Position numbers and translations under genes: made by a program | Shown: piece after piece, positions 36,283-45,208 of the stretch | Numbering within the stretch: position 1 is the stretch's first letter | Layout of the letters: each line of letters begins with the position of its first letter | DNA from: an uncultured Eubacteriales bacterium | GTDB taxonomy: Bacteria; Bacillota; Clostridia; Lachnospirales; Cellulosilyticaceae | DNA length: 64,000 nt | Assembly (NCBI GenBank): GCA_900551325.1 | Contig: URVM01000001.1 | Location: 248,001 to 312,000 of the forward strand | Reading direction: 5' to 3' | The notes under the pieces: model-generated | The model's input: only the letters and a program-made list of their open reading frames with translations | Told to the model about the DNA's origin: nothing | Database searches by the model: none

Positions 36283-39066
36283 TTAGTCTATACCTAATCC
36301 AAAATCAAACTGTAAATAATCTGGCAGCTTATGATCCATGGGTATATCAAAAAGCAAGGTGCCTTTCACATTTTCTGTGAGTCTTGGGTTTGTCAATTTC
36401 CCCGTTCCTACAAAGGTAAATGGTAAGACCATTCCATTTTCACTTTCTACTTTTCGGATAAATAAATAGGCTTTTTTGCTACGAATAAGTTGTTGTTGCT
36501 CTGGTTGACTTAGTCCTGCTTGGCACTCCCATTGGAACAAATTATCTTGTAAAAACTTATCTTTATAATTCAAATGTTCACTTATACTTGCATCTTTTTT
36601 AATAGAAGCAAAGATATAAACCACTTCATCATACACATAGGTTCCTTTTTGATTAAGTTTTGGATTTTTGCAAAGTTTTAATTGAACTTGGTCTTTACGA
36701 TAGCTTGACCAAAGTTTAAAATCAGTCTCTTCACCATACTCTACCTCATAGCGTGCCAACCCGTATGTAAGTAAATCCTTCACCCATTCATCTAGCTGAT
36801 CATCTCGCCCTACATTAAGTACCAACCTATCTTCTACACAAGTCACATAGCCAGCCTCTTCCATGAATCTTAGCGCATGCTCAAACTGTTTCTCGTCCAT
36901 ATCCTTGATTGTACTTATAAGCTGTTCTTTGATTGCTACTACATCTACTTTATTTTTAAATAGACATTTGATGATTGCATATTCATGCCTTCTTACAAGT
37001 GGTAACATTTCAGATAAGTAGTTTAAAAATCCTACTTGTTCTTCTGTAAAAAGTGGTAAGTCTTTCTCTTCAATCTTACTCAAAAAGTTGTAATAGGAAT
37101 AATTCTTTCTCCCACCTATTTTCATATTCATAAATCTTAAAATATCAGGTGCACAATCATTGTTTAAATAATCCATATGACTTGGTGCCTGTTCTGCATG
37201 AATATATGTCTTAAAATTAAAGTAATCCTGTTTCAAATATTTTAAACTGTTAAAGTTCTCATCTTGAATATATTGAATAATCTCTTCCTTACTCAAATCA
37301 TCAATATTGATTTCCACACCATACTGGGTCAGGCCAAGTGCTTCAAAATTATTCTTTACAAGTGAAATCATAAGTCTTTTTTCCATTACAAAGTTCTCTG
37401 CTAAACTACTTAAAGCAAAGGCAATCTGAACACTTCTTTTATAGCTATTACCTATAAAGTCCAGTACAGTTACATATTGCTTCCCACTATACTTTCTTAA
37501 GCCACGTCCAAGTTGTTGAATAAAAATAGTAGAAGATTCAGTAGGACGTAAAAATAACACCATATTTACACCAGGTATGTCTACCCCCTCATTCAAAATA
37601 TCTACTGTAAATAGAATCTCCAACTCAGCCGTATCACTTTGTAAATCATTATAGGCCCGAATACGTTCTCCTACACTATTTTTTCCTGTAAGATAAGCCG
37701 TATGATACTGCTCCCCCAGTGCCTCACACATCATTCTGGCATGAGTGACATTTCTGCAAAAAGCTAAAGCCTTCAGTTTACCTTGTGGACGATGCTTTTC
37801 TATTTGTAAACTAATGAAATCACAGTGACCCTCATCAGCCAGCTGAGCAATCATCTTTCGCTCTTCATTTTTAGTAAGTCCATATTCAATAAGTGTATCC
37901 CTGATCCCATAATACTTAAAAGGCACAACAAGCTCATTAATAATAGCTTCTCGCAAACGTAGTTCATAAGGTACATTACTATCAAACATTTCAAACACAT
38001 CTTGGTTATCCATACGTTCCGGTGTTGCTGTCAGTCCAAGCAAAAATTCAGGTTCAAAATATCCCATAATCTTCTTATACGTCTGGGCCGTTGCATGGTG
38101 ACACTCATCAATAATAATATAGTCAAACTCTGTCTTTGCAAAAAGCTCTAGAGATTTACTCATAGTAATATTGGTAGCAAAGACAAAATCTGCATCCAAC
38201 TCCTTACTTACACCACTAAACACACCATAAGTTACACCACTTCCAAACACCTCTTGGAAAGTTTCTAAAGCTTTATTTAAAATGGACCCTTCATGTGCAA
38301 TATACAATAATCTTTTAGGGTTAAAATTAGAAGCATCAAAAGCTGCTAAATAAGTTTTTCCACTTCCTGCTGCTGAGACTACCAGTGCTTTAGACAAACC
38401 AACTGCTCTATATCTATTTAACTCCTTAAGTGCTTTACGCTGCATAAAGTTAGGCTTTACATTTCTTGTACTTAAATCATAATCCATATCCCAACGCTCA
38501 ATAGCATAATGCAATTTATTGGCATATTGATTAATAATGTGCCAGTCTAAAGGCTTGGTTTTCTCCCACAAAGTTTCAAACTCAAAAAGTGCGTCCCCAT
38601 ACACACCTTCAGATGATGTATCACTTACAACAACATCCCACTCAATATTCTTCAAAAGTGCATAACGGGTAATATTTGAGGAACCTACAATAAGGTCATA
38701 TCTGTCCTCAAATTCAAACAGGTACCCCTTAGAATGATAGCCTAATGCTATATACTGCTTGTCTCTGAAACACTCATCATCTAAATGACATTCAAAGTTT
38801 GTGTACTTTCCCATAAGGACATAAAAACTTTTAAGGGATTCAATATCTGTAAAGTTTTGATAAGTAGAAGTAATAATCTGCCCCTTCGCCCCACGGGCAA
38901 CGGCAGCTTCAATGTCTTTATAAAGCAGTACTATACCAGCCTTCTTAATAAAACTTACCGAAAAATAAAACGCCTTACAATGGCGCAGATTATCTTTGAT
39001 TTTATCTAGAAAAGAGACCTCTGTATAATTAGTCAAAAACAAATTTTTCATAACTCCCCCATACAC
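36283..39066 (-). CDS. PLD nuclease-SF2 helicase-DUF3427 fusion
   Basis: 927 residues in three parts. Residues about 8-150 are a phospholipase-D-type domain with HSK at 111-113 and GSSNIT after it. Residues about 205-540 are a superfamily 2 helicase: Walker A AAGSGKT (232-238), DECH (320-323), LTATPERMD and QQLGRGLRK (motif VI, 517-525). The C-terminal part (about 640-920) matches the DUF3427 region of this architecture. One PLD motif per chain implies a dimeric nuclease. The family is suspected of DNA restriction or repair; I am not aware of an assigned substrate. Starts at 39066 and 39051 are both possible, neither with ideal ribosome-site spacing. Confidence 0.85.
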   Translation of the reverse strand: MYGGVMKNLFLTNYTEVSFLDKIKDNLRHCKAFYFSVSFIKKAGIVLLYKDIEAAVARGAKGQIITSTYQNFTDIESLKSFYVLMGKYTNFECHLDDECFRDKQYIALGYHSKGYLFEFEDRYDLIVGSSNITRYALLKNIEWDVVVSDTSSEGVYGDALFEFETLWEKTKPLDWHIINQYANKLHYAIERWDMDYDLSTRNVKPNFMQRKALKELNRYRAVGLSKALVVSAAGSGKTYLAAFDASNFNPKRLLYIAHEGSILNKALETFQEVFGSGVTYGVFSGVSKELDADFVFATNITMSKSLELFAKTEFDYIIIDECHHATAQTYKKIMGYFEPEFLLGLTATPERMDNQDVFEMFDSNVPYELRLREAIINELVVPFKYYGIRDTLIEYGLTKNEERKMIAQLADEGHCDFISLQIEKHRPQGKLKALAFCRNVTHARMMCEALGEQYHTAYLTGKNSVGERIRAYNDLQSDTAELEILFTVDILNEGVDIPGVNMVLFLRPTESSTIFIQQLGRGLRKYSGKQYVTVLDFIGNSYKRSVQIAFALSSLAENFVMEKRLMISLVKNNFEALGLTQYGVEINIDDLSKEEIIQYIQDENFNSLKYLKQDYFNFKTYIHAEQAPSHMDYLNNDCAPDILRFMNMKIGGRKNYSYYNFLSKIEEKDLPLFTEEQVGFLNYLSEMLPLVRRHEYAIIKCLFKNKVDVVAIKEQLISTIKDMDEKQFEHALRFMEEAGYVTCVEDRLVLNVGRDDQLDEWVKDLLTYGLARYEVEYGEETDFKLWSSYRKDQVQLKLCKNPKLNQKGTYVYDEVVYIFASIKKDASISEHLNYKDKFLQDNLFQWECQAGLSQPEQQQLIRSKKAYLFIRKVESENGMVLPFTFVGTGKLTNPRLTENVKGTLLFDIPMDHKLPDYLQFDFGLGID

Positions 39067-39139
39067 CTATCTTTTTGCCTCATTCTAACATAAAGTTAAA
39101 AGTAATAAAAGACTATCCCCTAGCACATATGCCACATAC

Positions 39140-39206
39140 AAAAGCTGCCATACGTACAGGCAAGACACATCTGTGGGGATGAGGCTGTACTTTTGGCAGC
39201 TTTTTT
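39140..39206. terminator. GCTGCC hairpin, solitary copy
   Basis: AAAAGCTGCCA and TTTTGGCAGCTTTTTT arms with the inner GTACAG/CTGTAC pairing and the TGGGGAT loop. It sits 4 nt after the stop of the Rpn-type gene and can end its transcript. Confidence 0.75.
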
Positions 39207-39209
39207 CTA

Positions 39210-40070
39210 CTACATAAAAATTCCTAGGCTTTTTTCTATCTCTTCAATTCTATCAAATGGCAACTTTGCTACTTTAGCAATTTGTTCTTTAGTCAGTAAA
39301 CCTTCTTTTAAAAGTTCTCTTACTATGTCTTCCTTAGCTTGTTCAATTCCTTTTTCAATTCCTTTTTCAATCCCTTTTTCAATTCCTTCTCGAACACCAT
39401 CATCATGTAACATTTTTCCAAGTTCAGTCATTTTAATTACCTCCTTTACCTTTTCTAATGCTGTACCGCTTAAAAATTTATAGGCAAATGTATAAAGCAT
39501 AGCTTGAATATCATTTTTATTACTCATTGGATAATCTTTAGATAATTTAATCGCTCTAATAATCTTATCCTCTTTAGAAAGTTTGCCTCCCATAAGGGGT
39601 GTAAAGATAAGATCTAACTGTTCTTTATCACTTAATTCCTTCTGTTCAATGAGCTTATTTTCTATATCATTCAATAGTTCTTCAGCATCTTTATCAGCCA
39701 TACAAATAGCTTTTACTTTGTACTTACTGAAACCATTATCATATTCATCGATAGGGTTTTTAATATCTCCCGAGTAAATAACATATGTGTATACTTGCTT
39801 TTTAGTTTGTTGATATAAAAGTACGTCATATAGATTAAATCTCACTAAATCTATTATTCCCTTATCTGTACTTTGAAATTCAAAATGGGTATACGTGTTG
39901 TCTTCCATCAAGAACACATAGTCCATACGCATATCTTTAATGTCTAATATAACTTGCTCTGTTTGTGCAATCTCTTTAACTTTTTTTGATTCTCCAAAAT
40001 AAGCTACTGCTTGTTCTGCAAAAATAGTCATTGCACGTTTCATAATGATGTCTTCTTTGTTATGTGCCAT
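39210..40070 (-). CDS. Rpn/PD-(D/E)XK nuclease-family protein
   Basis: 286 residues. The N-terminal domain has DMRMDYVFLMEDNTYTHFEF then QS, the D...ExQ form of the PD-(D/E)XK core seen in recombination-promoting nuclease/putative transposase proteins. Near the C-terminus a run of four GIEKGIEK-type units (about 231-247), encoded by 12-bp tandem repeats near 39345-39395, is followed by a helical tail. The family moves frequently between genomes. The start codon lies after a GAGGTG site. Confidence 0.8.
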   Translation of the reverse strand: MAHNKEDIIMKRAMTIFAEQAVAYFGESKKVKEIAQTEQVILDIKDMRMDYVFLMEDNTYTHFEFQSTDKGIIDLVRFNLYDVLLYQQTKKQVYTYVIYSGDIKNPIDEYDNGFSKYKVKAICMADKDAEELLNDIENKLIEQKELSDKEQLDLIFTPLMGGKLSKEDKIIRAIKLSKDYPMSNKNDIQAMLYTFAYKFLSGTALEKVKEVIKMTELGKMLHDDGVREGIEKGIEKGIEKGIEQAKEDIVRELLKEGLLTKEQIAKVAKLPFDRIEEIEKSLGIFM

Positions 40071-40199
40071 GTGCTCACCTCTTTTCTTACCCTCATTCTA
40101 ACATAAAGTTAATAGCAATAAAAGTATATTGCTAAGCACTTATTCCCTATACAATAACCCTAATATTCTTCTATACATTTCTACTAATTTAAAATTGTA

Positions 40200-40367
40200 T
40201 TAAGAAAAAAGCGACGAGATTTCAGTTTTAGATTGTATATATAAAATGATGGTATTTATTAAATAAGAGCGTATTCTGAGATTAACAATGTTTCCTCACA
40301 CCAGTTATGAGCTAAAGATAAATTTGAGGGACAAGCTCTAAGTGCAGGATAGCTACTTTTTTCTTAA
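40200..40367. repeat. 168-bp segment bounded by 12-bp inverted repeats
   Basis: TTAAGAAAAAAG (40200-40211) is matched exactly by CTTTTTTCTTAA (40356-40367). The enclosed sequence has further short complementary words (GAGCT...AGCTC near 40307-40338) and no gene. It could be a folded RNA or a small inserted element; no second copy is in the window. Confidence 0.4.
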
Positions 40368-40396
40368 CGTTCGTAGGCACATCTAAAAACTCGAAA

Positions 40397-40434
40397 ATCC
40401 CCGTAACACTCATCTGAGTATTACGGGGATCCTT
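40397..40434 (-). terminator. Terminator of the multi-AAA gene
   Basis: ATCCCCGTAATACTCA and TGAGTGTTACGGGGAT on the minus strand (one G-T pair), followed by TTTTCGAGTTTTT. The wobble makes it better on the minus than the plus strand. It lies about 90 nt after the gene end. Confidence 0.75.
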
Positions 40435-40523
40435 TTCTATGTTCCATCACTTGTGGATACGGTATATGAAGGTGAGCCTACATAGGGTATAACCACACCA
40501 TGTTTAACCAAACAAACTTTTAT

Positions 40524-43500
40524 TTATATCCTACTTATAAGTTTATGCTTTAATAATTTAAATTCTCTTTCATCAATAATTTTTAGATCAAGTAAATTTT
40601 TTAGTTTTAATAGTTCATCTATTAAAGTATCTTTTTCTGTACTAGATATTTCTTCTTTACTACATTCCAAACTAACTTTTACATCTTCATTTGTAGCTAT
40701 CTGCTTATTTAAAGTATTTTTATCCTTAAATTCTTCTTTACTTTTTATAATATCTATTTTTTCTATAGTATTTATATCTCTTGGATTAATTTCATCATCA
40801 TATACCCTGGAACTTTGTACTCTTACAAGATTATCTACATAACTTTTTACCATAAGAGCATTCTTTAAACTTATATGTTTATCATTATATAACTCATTCA
40901 TAGTTTCTTTTAAAGTACTGTAGCTATCTTCACTAAGTGTAAAACCTTTGCAATTTAGAGTATCTACACATATATCATATAGCTCATCTTCACTATATCC
41001 TTCAAAATCAAGATATAAAGGAAATCTATAATTGAGAGATTGATTTTTTAAAACTGCATCCGCCATTCCCTCTTTAGTTCCAGATAATACTAATATTATC
41101 TTATTTTTATTATTATCTATAAATTTAATAAGCATAGATATTATTTCATTGTAATTATTTTCATTTCTAAGTAAATCAAATTTATCAATTAAAACTATTT
41201 TACCTATAGACTTATTTAATATATCTTCCAGATCTAAGCCACTATTTATTTTAGAAACTATTTCATCTTTGTCTATTTCTACAATACTCTTAGATTTCAA
41301 AATCCCTTTGCTATAGTACATTTCAGACAATATATTAAGGACTGATTTTTTACCTGTTCCTACATCACCTGTAAATATAATATTTCTATATTTATTTATA
41401 GTATTTCTTTTCCCTAGTTTTTCTCTTCTTTCTTGTAGTTTTATAAATTTATATTGATTTTCTAGAAACTCTTTAGCCTTATGATTTCCTTTTAGTGCTT
41501 CTAGTTTTGTTTCTAAATTAAATGTATTTTCATATTCTAATACATTTATCTTTTCTATATCTTTAACAGTTATCAAATTCATTTCATAAACGCTTATATC
41601 TTCTTCAGCAATCCTAATACTCTGATTTCTAATTAGACTTTCTACATAGTTTCTAACCATTCTACCATTGCCAGATTGTGAATCTGCTTCTTCATATATA
41701 GCTTCAAAACTTTTCTTCAGGGATAAATATGCATTTTTAGATAACTTAAATCCTCTATGCTCTATTAATTTTATGGACATCTCTAATAACTCATTAGGAT
41801 TGTAGTCTTGAAATACTGTCCATATAGGAAATCTTGATTTAAGACCTATATTAACATCAAAGAAATCTTCCATTTCTTCTTCATACCCAGCAAGGATTAC
41901 TACAATATCTTGTCCATAATCCTCTATTAATTTAAGTAATGTTTCTATAGCTTCCCTACCTAATGAATCGTGGGCTAATGTGTAAGCTTCATCTATAAAT
42001 AATACGCCGCCTATAGCTTCTTTAAATTTTTCTTCTGTTTTTCTTGGTGTTTGTCCTGGTACTTCTGATACAAAACTAGATCTATCTGTTTCAATAAGCT
42101 GACCTACCTTTAAAAGTCCCATGCTATTTAACATTTCTGCAACTAATCTAGCTATACTAGTTTTTCCTGTACCTGGGTTGCCTGCAAAAACCATATTTAA
42201 ATTTTGCTCTATTTTGGTATTTACCCCTACTGATTTTCTTTTTTCTTGTGCCACTATTAATTTATATTGACTTCTTAGTAAGTTTTTAACCTCACTCAAA
42301 CCTACTATTTCACTTAATTTCGCCTCTAAATCAAATTGTGTTTTAGCTTTAAAGTTAAAATTATCTCTTTCTAATAAATCTATTTGCTTCGACTCATCAA
42401 TTAAGTATTTTTTAGAAGCATCAAGTATGGCATTTTCAACTATATTTCTAACAAACCTAGCATTACCTAAATCATTTTTACCACTTATTTGATTTCTAGC
42501 AAATAAATCTATTAAATCATTCTTAACATTTTTAGCGATCCTATATCCTTTAGATTTAGCTATATTAACAGCTATTTCATACATTTGTGTTGGAGTATAG
42601 TCCTCAAAGTGTATAATATTTGCAAATCTAGATTTAAGACCTTGATTGAATGTTAAAAATTCCTCCATATCTTTTTCGTAGCCTGCAAGGATTACTATTA
42701 AATCATCTCTATTATCTTCTATACCTTTAAGTAGGGCATCAACTATTTCCTTCCCTACCTTATCATCTTCACTCTCACATAAAGAATAAGCTTCATCTAT
42801 AAATAACACTCCACCTATAGCAGAATTTATAATATCTATAGTTCTTTTAGCAGTATCTGAAGCATTTTCAGTTATAAAATCTGCTTTACTAACCTCTTTA
42901 TATACTCCTTTAGATAATATACCTAATGCATTTAAATATTCAAACGTAATCCTAGCTGCATTAGTTTTACCTGTACCTGCATTACCTGCAAATATCATAT
43001 TTAAAGATACTTTAGAAGTCTTAAATCCTAATCTTTCTCTTATCTTTTGTACTTTATAATTATTTTTTACATTAGTTAGGAAGTCCTTTAAATCCTCGAT
43101 ACCAATTATAGCGTTTAATTTATACTCAGCCTCTTCAAGTGTTGGCATTGAATAATAACTTAAATTAAATTCTTCTTTATCTATTTTACAGTATATATCA
43201 TTATCTTTAACGTATATTACTATAGTAGTTCCTTCTTTAAAATCTTCTTCCCTTATAAGATTTGTCAATGGTTTACATAGTTTATATGATACATATTCAT
43301 TTATACCAAAGTTTGAATCTTTTTTATAAGTTTCTTGTAGGAATCTACATACTCCAAAATACTCATCATCTTTATAATTTTCATTGTCATCTAATGTAAC
43401 TCTTATGCCAAATTCAACTTCTTTATTTTTTATAGTTTTTAAAACTTCTTTTTTAACTATTTTATTTCTTTCAATACTATTAAGTGGTTTTGTATATAGT

Positions 43501-44081
43501 ATATTATCTATATTACATATAAAAGTTTTATTAAAATATTTATCTGCATTAAAGTCTTCATCATTGCTGGTATATACTAAAAATTTATTATGACAAACTA
43601 TCTTATTTATTTTATCTACATCTTGATTATTTGCTTGTACTAAAAATTTATTCTTTATAATATATTCTTCGTTTAAATTAATGCAAGTATTTGGGTATAT
43701 ACTAGACAATATATCTACTATCTCACTACTTGCTTTTTCTATATTTTTAAACATTACACAAGCAGAATTAGACCCTAACTTTTCATATAAATCTGTTAAG
43801 AATGCATTGTATCCAAAATTAAAATTGTATGATCCTAAATCTATTTCATCCACTCGCGAATTCTCTATTATATCTGTATCTTTAAGGTATTCAAATATTT
43901 GTCTTATACTAGTCTTTTTTGCTGTATCTTTTTCTCCTACTAAAACTAATACACCTTTTTCTCCATTTATAAGTTTATTTCTAAAGTAACTACATAAATC
44001 ATTTATAAAATCACTTTGGCCTATAAGTTCTTTATTTAATTTCTTTTGTATATCTACAAACTTGTCATTTATTTGGTTCAT
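40524..44081 (-). CDS. 1185-residue multi-AAA+ protein (CbxX-like) with SHOCT tail
   Basis: Residues 20-200 are a ClpA-like ATPase relic with a damaged P-loop (GEKDTAKKT, 49-57). Two complete CbxX/CfqX-type AAA+ modules follow: Walker A GNAGTGKT (366-373) with FIDEA (427-431), and GNPGTGKT (634-641) with FIDEA (695-699). A third copy is degenerate: GDVGTGKK (905-912) and LIDKF (964-968), having lost the Thr/Ser and the catalytic Glu. Residues 1151-1182 (DELLKLKNLLDLKIIDEREF) form a SHOCT-type short C-terminal domain. CbxX-type ATPases remodel proteins such as Rubisco or act in sporulation (SpoVK) and type VII secretion. The target here is unknown. Single gene with its own terminator. Confidence 0.82.
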   Translation of the reverse strand: MNQINDKFVDIQKKLNKELIGQSDFINDLCSYFRNKLINGEKGVLVLVGEKDTAKKTSIRQIFEYLKDTDIIENSRVDEIDLGSYNFNFGYNAFLTDLYEKLGSNSACVMFKNIEKASSEIVDILSSIYPNTCINLNEEYIIKNKFLVQANNQDVDKINKIVCHNKFLVYTSNDEDFNADKYFNKTFICNIDNILYTKPLNSIERNKIVKKEVLKTIKNKEVEFGIRVTLDDNENYKDDEYFGVCRFLQETYKKDSNFGINEYVSYKLCKPLTNLIREEDFKEGTTIVIYVKDNDIYCKIDKEEFNLSYYSMPTLEEAEYKLNAIIGIEDLKDFLTNVKNNYKVQKIRERLGFKTSKVSLNMIFAGNAGTGKTNAARITFEYLNALGILSKGVYKEVSKADFITENASDTAKRTIDIINSAIGGVLFIDEAYSLCESEDDKVGKEIVDALLKGIEDNRDDLIVILAGYEKDMEEFLTFNQGLKSRFANIIHFEDYTPTQMYEIAVNIAKSKGYRIAKNVKNDLIDLFARNQISGKNDLGNARFVRNIVENAILDASKKYLIDESKQIDLLERDNFNFKAKTQFDLEAKLSEIVGLSEVKNLLRSQYKLIVAQEKRKSVGVNTKIEQNLNMVFAGNPGTGKTSIARLVAEMLNSMGLLKVGQLIETDRSSFVSEVPGQTPRKTEEKFKEAIGGVLFIDEAYTLAHDSLGREAIETLLKLIEDYGQDIVVILAGYEEEMEDFFDVNIGLKSRFPIWTVFQDYNPNELLEMSIKLIEHRGFKLSKNAYLSLKKSFEAIYEEADSQSGNGRMVRNYVESLIRNQSIRIAEEDISVYEMNLITVKDIEKINVLEYENTFNLETKLEALKGNHKAKEFLENQYKFIKLQERREKLGKRNTINKYRNIIFTGDVGTGKKSVLNILSEMYYSKGILKSKSIVEIDKDEIVSKINSGLDLEDILNKSIGKIVLIDKFDLLRNENNYNEIISMLIKFIDNNKNKIILVLSGTKEGMADAVLKNQSLNYRFPLYLDFEGYSEDELYDICVDTLNCKGFTLSEDSYSTLKETMNELYNDKHISLKNALMVKSYVDNLVRVQSSRVYDDEINPRDINTIEKIDIIKSKEEFKDKNTLNKQIATNEDVKVSLECSKEEISSTEKDTLIDELLKLKNLLDLKIIDEREFKLLKHKLISRI

Positions 44082-44429
44082 TTATAACACCTCTTTAAAA
44101 CTATATTCTTCCTATAGAAAAGATTCGAGAATAGCTCTTATCATATCTAGTTGATATAATATTTTTTTACTTATTATACCACTTTTAAGATTAATTATCA
44201 TTTATTTAATTATTATGATTTAGTATCCTTACATGTATAGTATATGCGAAATAAAAAATCCAGTATACCTTCTTCATCATGAATCTAAACTACCACAACA
44301 AAAGCTGCCATAAAGTACAGGCAAGATACATCTGGGGGGGATGAGTCTGTACTTTGGGCAGCTTTTTCTACTATATTAAAATTACGAAGTTTTTCTTTAT
44401 CTATTCTCTATTTATACTTGCTTCCATCT
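44082..44429. other. Intergenic region with a repeat hairpin
   Basis: No gene is visible. It holds the solitary GCTGCC hairpin at 44300-44366 and, upstream of it, the presumed promoter of the AAA gene. CTACCACAAC just before the hairpin is the same word that pairs with the loop in RNA copies A and B, but the rest of the RNA is missing. Confidence 0.5.
44300..44366. terminator. GCTGCC hairpin, solitary copy
   Basis: AAAAGCTGCCA...AAGTACAG with GTCTGTACTTTGGGCAGCTTTTT; the loop carries CTGGGGGGG. It lies downstream of the YesN-type gene at 44430-45158 and could be its terminator. Confidence 0.7.
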
Positions 44430-45158
44430 TTAAAGTCTATCATGTTGTTTTTCTCTGTACTCAGTAGGATAACAGCCTTCATATTTCTTAAATATCCTAG
44501 AAAATACACTTGCATCTTCATAACCTATTTTTTTAGATAAATCAACAATTTTAATACTAGGATCCTTTAAATAATGTTTAGACACTTCAATGCGCCTTTT
44601 ATGTATATAAGCAGGAAAATTTGAGTGTGTATGTTCCTTAAATAACTTACTAAAATAGTTGTAGCTTAAAGACACATTTTTTGCTACTTCTTGCATAGTA
44701 ATGTTCCTATGTAAATTTAAATCAATGTATTCGATAGCTAAAGATATAATATGCTTTTCTGTACCTTTTAATTTATCTATTGGCTTTTCTACAGTCAAAG
44801 CATCCCCACCTAGTTTTGCTTCTAGTTCTTTAATATCAACAGGCTTTAACATATAATCTGTTGCCCCTAATAAGAAAGCTTTTCTTACATACTCATAATC
44901 ATCATACCCACTTAGTACAAAAATTTTAGGTGGATTTTCTGTTTTTACTAATCGTTCAATAAGCGTTAAGCCACTAAATCCTGGCATTTGAATATCTGTA
45001 ATAACAATTTCTGGTCGATATTGATCATATATAATTTCTGCCTCTGCCACACTATGTGCCATCAAAAATTGATAGTATGCATCATAATGAATTCTTTTCA
45101 GCTTCCCAATAATCCCCTGACAAATAACTTTATCATCATCCACAATTAATAGATACAT
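44430..45158 (-). CDS. YesN-type response regulator 2
   Basis: The ATG at 45158 is preferred (242 residues) because AAGGAGGGGG lies just upstream; an in-frame ATG at 45236 has no ribosome site and would overlap the divergent kinase gene. The receiver domain has VDDD and phospho-acceptor Asp55 in VITDIQMPG. Two AraC-type helix-turn-helices follow (about 145-240; TMQEVAKNVSLSYNYFSKLFK and KIVDLSKKIGYEDASVFSRIFK). Unlike regulator 1 it has almost no linker. It probably controls the neighbouring transporter. Confidence 0.92.
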   Translation of the reverse strand: MYLLIVDDDKVICQGIIGKLKRIHYDAYYQFLMAHSVAEAEIIYDQYRPEIVITDIQMPGFSGLTLIERLVKTENPPKIFVLSGYDDYEYVRKAFLLGATDYMLKPVDIKELEAKLGGDALTVEKPIDKLKGTEKHIISLAIEYIDLNLHRNITMQEVAKNVSLSYNYFSKLFKEHTHSNFPAYIHKRRIEVSKHYLKDPSIKIVDLSKKIGYEDASVFSRIFKKYEGCYPTEYREKQHDRL

Positions 45159-45208
45159 TGACTTCCCCCTCCTTATTAAATATATTATAATAAATTTGAG
45201 GTGATTGC

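Noticed and set aside
39345..39395. CRISPR-like short repeats
   Set aside because: The repeats are contiguous 12-bp coding repeats with no spacers and no cas genes nearby. No CRISPR array was seen anywhere in the window.
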